Shown piece by piece: positions 61,469-64,000 of a stretch of 64,000 nucleotides of DNA (the first letter of the stretch is position 1; every line of letters begins with the position of its first letter). The DNA is taken from the NCBI GenBank assembly GCA_022747635.1, contig JAKTNV010000006.1:69133590-69197589 (forward strand), written 5' to 3'. Position numbers and translations under genes: made by a program. Source of the stretch: Hetaerina americana. Lineage: Eukaryota; Arthropoda; Insecta; Odonata; Calopterygidae. The notes beneath the pieces are model-generated. The model was not told the origin of the DNA. It did no database searches and worked only from the letters and a program-made list of their open reading frames with translations.

Positions 61469-64000
61469 AGGGATCTAAAACCTTTCAAATTACTTTAAAA
61501 ATGAAAAGGAAATATTCGGGCAACTGTGAGTAAAGGAGAGGAAATTTTTGTTAGAAATATTTTAAGGCACATTGGTTGGCCCCCTCTCTATTGACCACAC
61601 CTTTGATGTGGTGGCATTACTATTTGAATGACCCTTAGCACTGCACTTGGGCTTCGAGCTACATAAGTGAAGTGATGATTGCTCCTAGAAGGGTCACTCA
61701 CTCCGAGAAGATGGAAGAGTAGGAAGGGTACGAAAGGTACTCCACGCAGCGCCTTCTCCAAGGCGAGGCAGCTGCAAAGGCGTCCGACAAAAGTAGGGCA
61801 GCTATTTGAGTGATGGGATCCCGTGCAAAGTACTATTTATCAAAACAAATCAATATCACCACGGCACTTCTCCCAGGAAATAAAATAAACTGAAGCAAAG
61901 AGTTAATAAATTCTGAGAACTACGGGACTCGGCGCATATGGGTATGGAGAAAATCACCAATAGGGATAAGTGAACAAGCGCTGGGTTAGCAGATAATAGG
62001 ATTGTCATGGTATAATAGAGAAAGGTCCATAGTTATTAAGGGATACGTTAGAATAAAACGCAAAGAGATTCTAAATAAAAGGAAAAAATAATACTAAGAA
62101 GAGTTTTACGGGCACACACTATGTAAAGTATATGTAAACTGGAAGAGGGCTGGAGTGTTAAATATTTTTGACTAGATATTGATGAAAAAAGCTAAGCAAA
62201 GAAAAGACGAGCAGTTGGGAGCAGATATTCCCATATAATGAAAAAAGAGATAGGAAAAAGAATAAGATATCTTTTGGACTTCGGAAAACTGACAAAAAAT
62301 TAGGCTAAAGACCTCGATATTTTTGTCTAGAAACCAACCGATATGAAAGCGGCAATTTTTGATTATTAGGAAACCAAAAATTTGCTTTCTCTTGAGGAAA
62401 AGATAGTTCTGAAATAATGCATATTGGATGCGCAATAGAAATAACGGCTAGTCTTGAGCAAGATAGATTGTAGCTTTGAAATGGAAAGAGAATGTATGCA
62501 GAGGGCGCCGTAGCAGCATAACATTATTGAGAGTGAATATACTATAAAACAGGATGAATTAGTATTATTTATGACTGATATTTAGTGATAAAACGAAGGG
62601 GGGATTGCACATAAGCTTTCATCTCTATTCCATTTAAGGTAAAGGATAAAACGAAGGCGGTGGGAGAATCTGAACGGATAAAAGAATCCCACATTGGCGG
62701 AGAAGTAAGACTAATTTCTTCATCACCGTCTATGAATTTTAATTTATATGAGGCCAATAATATTAAAGGGGGACATGGAAAAGGAAAACAAGAGAGCGGA
62801 GAGTTAATAAAATCAAATATGCAGATTATAAACCAAAAGATAGGCAGATAATCATAGGTAAGTAATTTAAAAGCAAGAAACAGCCCGGGATACAAAGGAT
62901 TAAAATTAATCACAGGCTAAATAAATTGTTAATATCATCACAAAAAAAGGAAGTTTATTTCAAACGTTGACGTATAGCCGTTGGAATAGTTTGAATGCTT
63001 GTAAAGTAGCCATAAGGATTTGCGTTGAATTGTAGCAATACAAGAAGACGCGCTGCCCTATCCAAAGAATTTTCTGGAAAGAGAATTGTAGGAGGTACTT
63101 CAAATAAAGACATTGATACGGAATTAAGGTTATCTTTGTCCCAAATGCAATTCCGTTATGAATTTAAGAAGATTTGAGGAATTTGGAATATGAGCTTGAG
63201 GAATAAGGGAGAAAATAATAAATGTAGAGTGTGCATACGGAGAGACTAAATTTGAATGAATTACGAATTTCAAATGTGGTATGAGAAGAGAGGAAGTTTT
63301 CAGAAAATTTAAAGAAGCCAGAAAATGTCGACGGAGCAGAAATTGAGAAACAGCGGGATGTTAAATGACGACATAGTAAAAGAATGAAAGTTAAACAAGA
63401 CAAAGAAATGAAAGGACAAAGGATTTCAGCACATTATGAGGGTTGAAAGAAACCATTTAGAATTGAAAGAAGTCGTCAATTAGGAGGTGAAACAATTCCA
63501 CCTGCTGAAATTTCACGGCATGTATTCCAAGGGACATTCCAAGTCTACCTTTAGTATTTAGAACATATTTTATGATTATAGGTAACCAAACAAATATACG
63601 GGAACTAGGGTGTATGTGAGTATCAAATGATGTGTGGGGAATATAAAACAAATATTGGAAAACGTGAAACCGAAGAAAAATTAAGACGGTCCGGGTACTC
63701 CGAAAGCAGACTTGAATGGGCATTTGCACTATTCTCGTACTTACATAAGGCTAGGAAAAATTCAGCTCCACCAAAGAGATCTTAAGGCTGAATAACTTCG
63801 ATATTGACTGTTGTAATACAATCATGTAAGATGCGAATATCTTAGTAATAAATATTATTGCATTATTATCGGCATATTTTCGGTAACGGTCTGGTTTGTA
63901 TTACCAACCGATCTAATACAAATATTTTATTCCATTGGGACGCAATTTTACTCCGATGTTTAAAATAATGTGAAAGTGTTAATATCAACGATGGTCGAAA
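61469..64000. other. Purine-rich (plus strand) segment, mostly unassigned
   Basis: A and G dominate the plus strand for most of this stretch, with minus-strand frames up to 114 codons. Bases 61560-61830 are GC-richer and contain a loose inverted repeat (GAATGACCCTTAG at 61626-61638 against CTAGAAGGGTCACTC at 61685-61699). The strand bias and the LINE tail at its left edge suggest a decayed minus-strand transposon, but I see no confirming motif. Confidence 0.4.
62955..63113 (-). CDS. Possible 52-residue open frame, unrecognised
   Basis: An ATG at 63111-63113 opens a frame to a TAA at 62955-62957. The translation includes LFPENSLDRAARLLVLL and NANPYGYFTSIQTIP, with a diverse amino-acid make-up unlike the skewed frames around it, and the frame stays open for a further 14 codons upstream of the ATG. 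I recognise no family. It could be a fragment of a transposon protein, an exon or chance; the lack of splice or promoter evidence keeps confidence low. Confidence 0.2.
   Translation of the reverse strand: MSLFEVPPTILFPENSLDRAARLLVLLQFNANPYGYFTSIQTIPTAIRQRLK

Noticed and set aside
1..64000. CRISPR arrays, bacterial operons, ribosome binding sites, prophage
   Set aside because: No direct-repeat/spacer arrays, no dense ORFs and no gene clusters; the content is eukaryotic.

Overview
The window is eukaryotic nuclear DNA, most likely from an insect or another arthropod. It is AT-rich (roughly two thirds by eye), has no dense open reading frames, and carries mariner, tRNA-SINE-like and non-LTR retrotransposon (LINE) relics of the kinds common in insect genomes. 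I could not support any intact host protein-coding gene, rRNA or tRNA. It reads as an intergenic or long intronic transposon graveyard, though spliced exons without recognisable homology would escape this reading.

The main occupant is one LINE family (called family 1 here) with about ten copies or fragments on both strands. The best copy, at 26347-28555 on the minus strand, is 5'-truncated, encodes the reverse transcriptase and C-terminal region with only a few lesions, and is flanked by a 12-bp direct repeat. Fragments lie at 1-455, 700-1320, 7060-7145, 36175-36660 and 42355-42790 (plus strand) and at 10215-11420, 17490-17800, 21990-22440 and 52008-52095 (minus strand). Three copies share the same 3' terminus around TACCGGTTAAGGT. 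Relics of other LINEs lie at 2560-3055 and 61238-61468.

Three dead DD-D transposons are present. At 16430-17200 (minus) is a Tc1/mariner-superfamily transposase relic with two internal losses. At 47723-48638 is a mariner with 30-bp inverted repeats and the middle of its transposase deleted. At 52931-54178 is a near-full-length mariner whose first and third catalytic aspartates are both asparagine codons. tRNA-SINE-like pieces lie at about 7890-8097 (minus) and 32145-32290 (plus), with further SINE/LINE 3'-end-like segments at 7490-7665 and 21671-21930.

The rest is AT-rich sequence broken by pyrimidine-rich islands on the plus strand (9195-9700, 24025-24790, 29590-30070, 34245-34920, 39870-40500, 49195-49560, 57470-58130), a 120-bp tandem repeat (3079-3318), CA/CG microsatellites, and one strongly CpG-rich island (46995-47420) that is the best candidate for a functional, non-transposon element. 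The last 3 kb is purine-rich on the plus strand. I found no convincing novel multi-gene system. The most useful follow-ups are the CpG island, the LINE family with its defined 3' end, and the purine-rich terminal segment.
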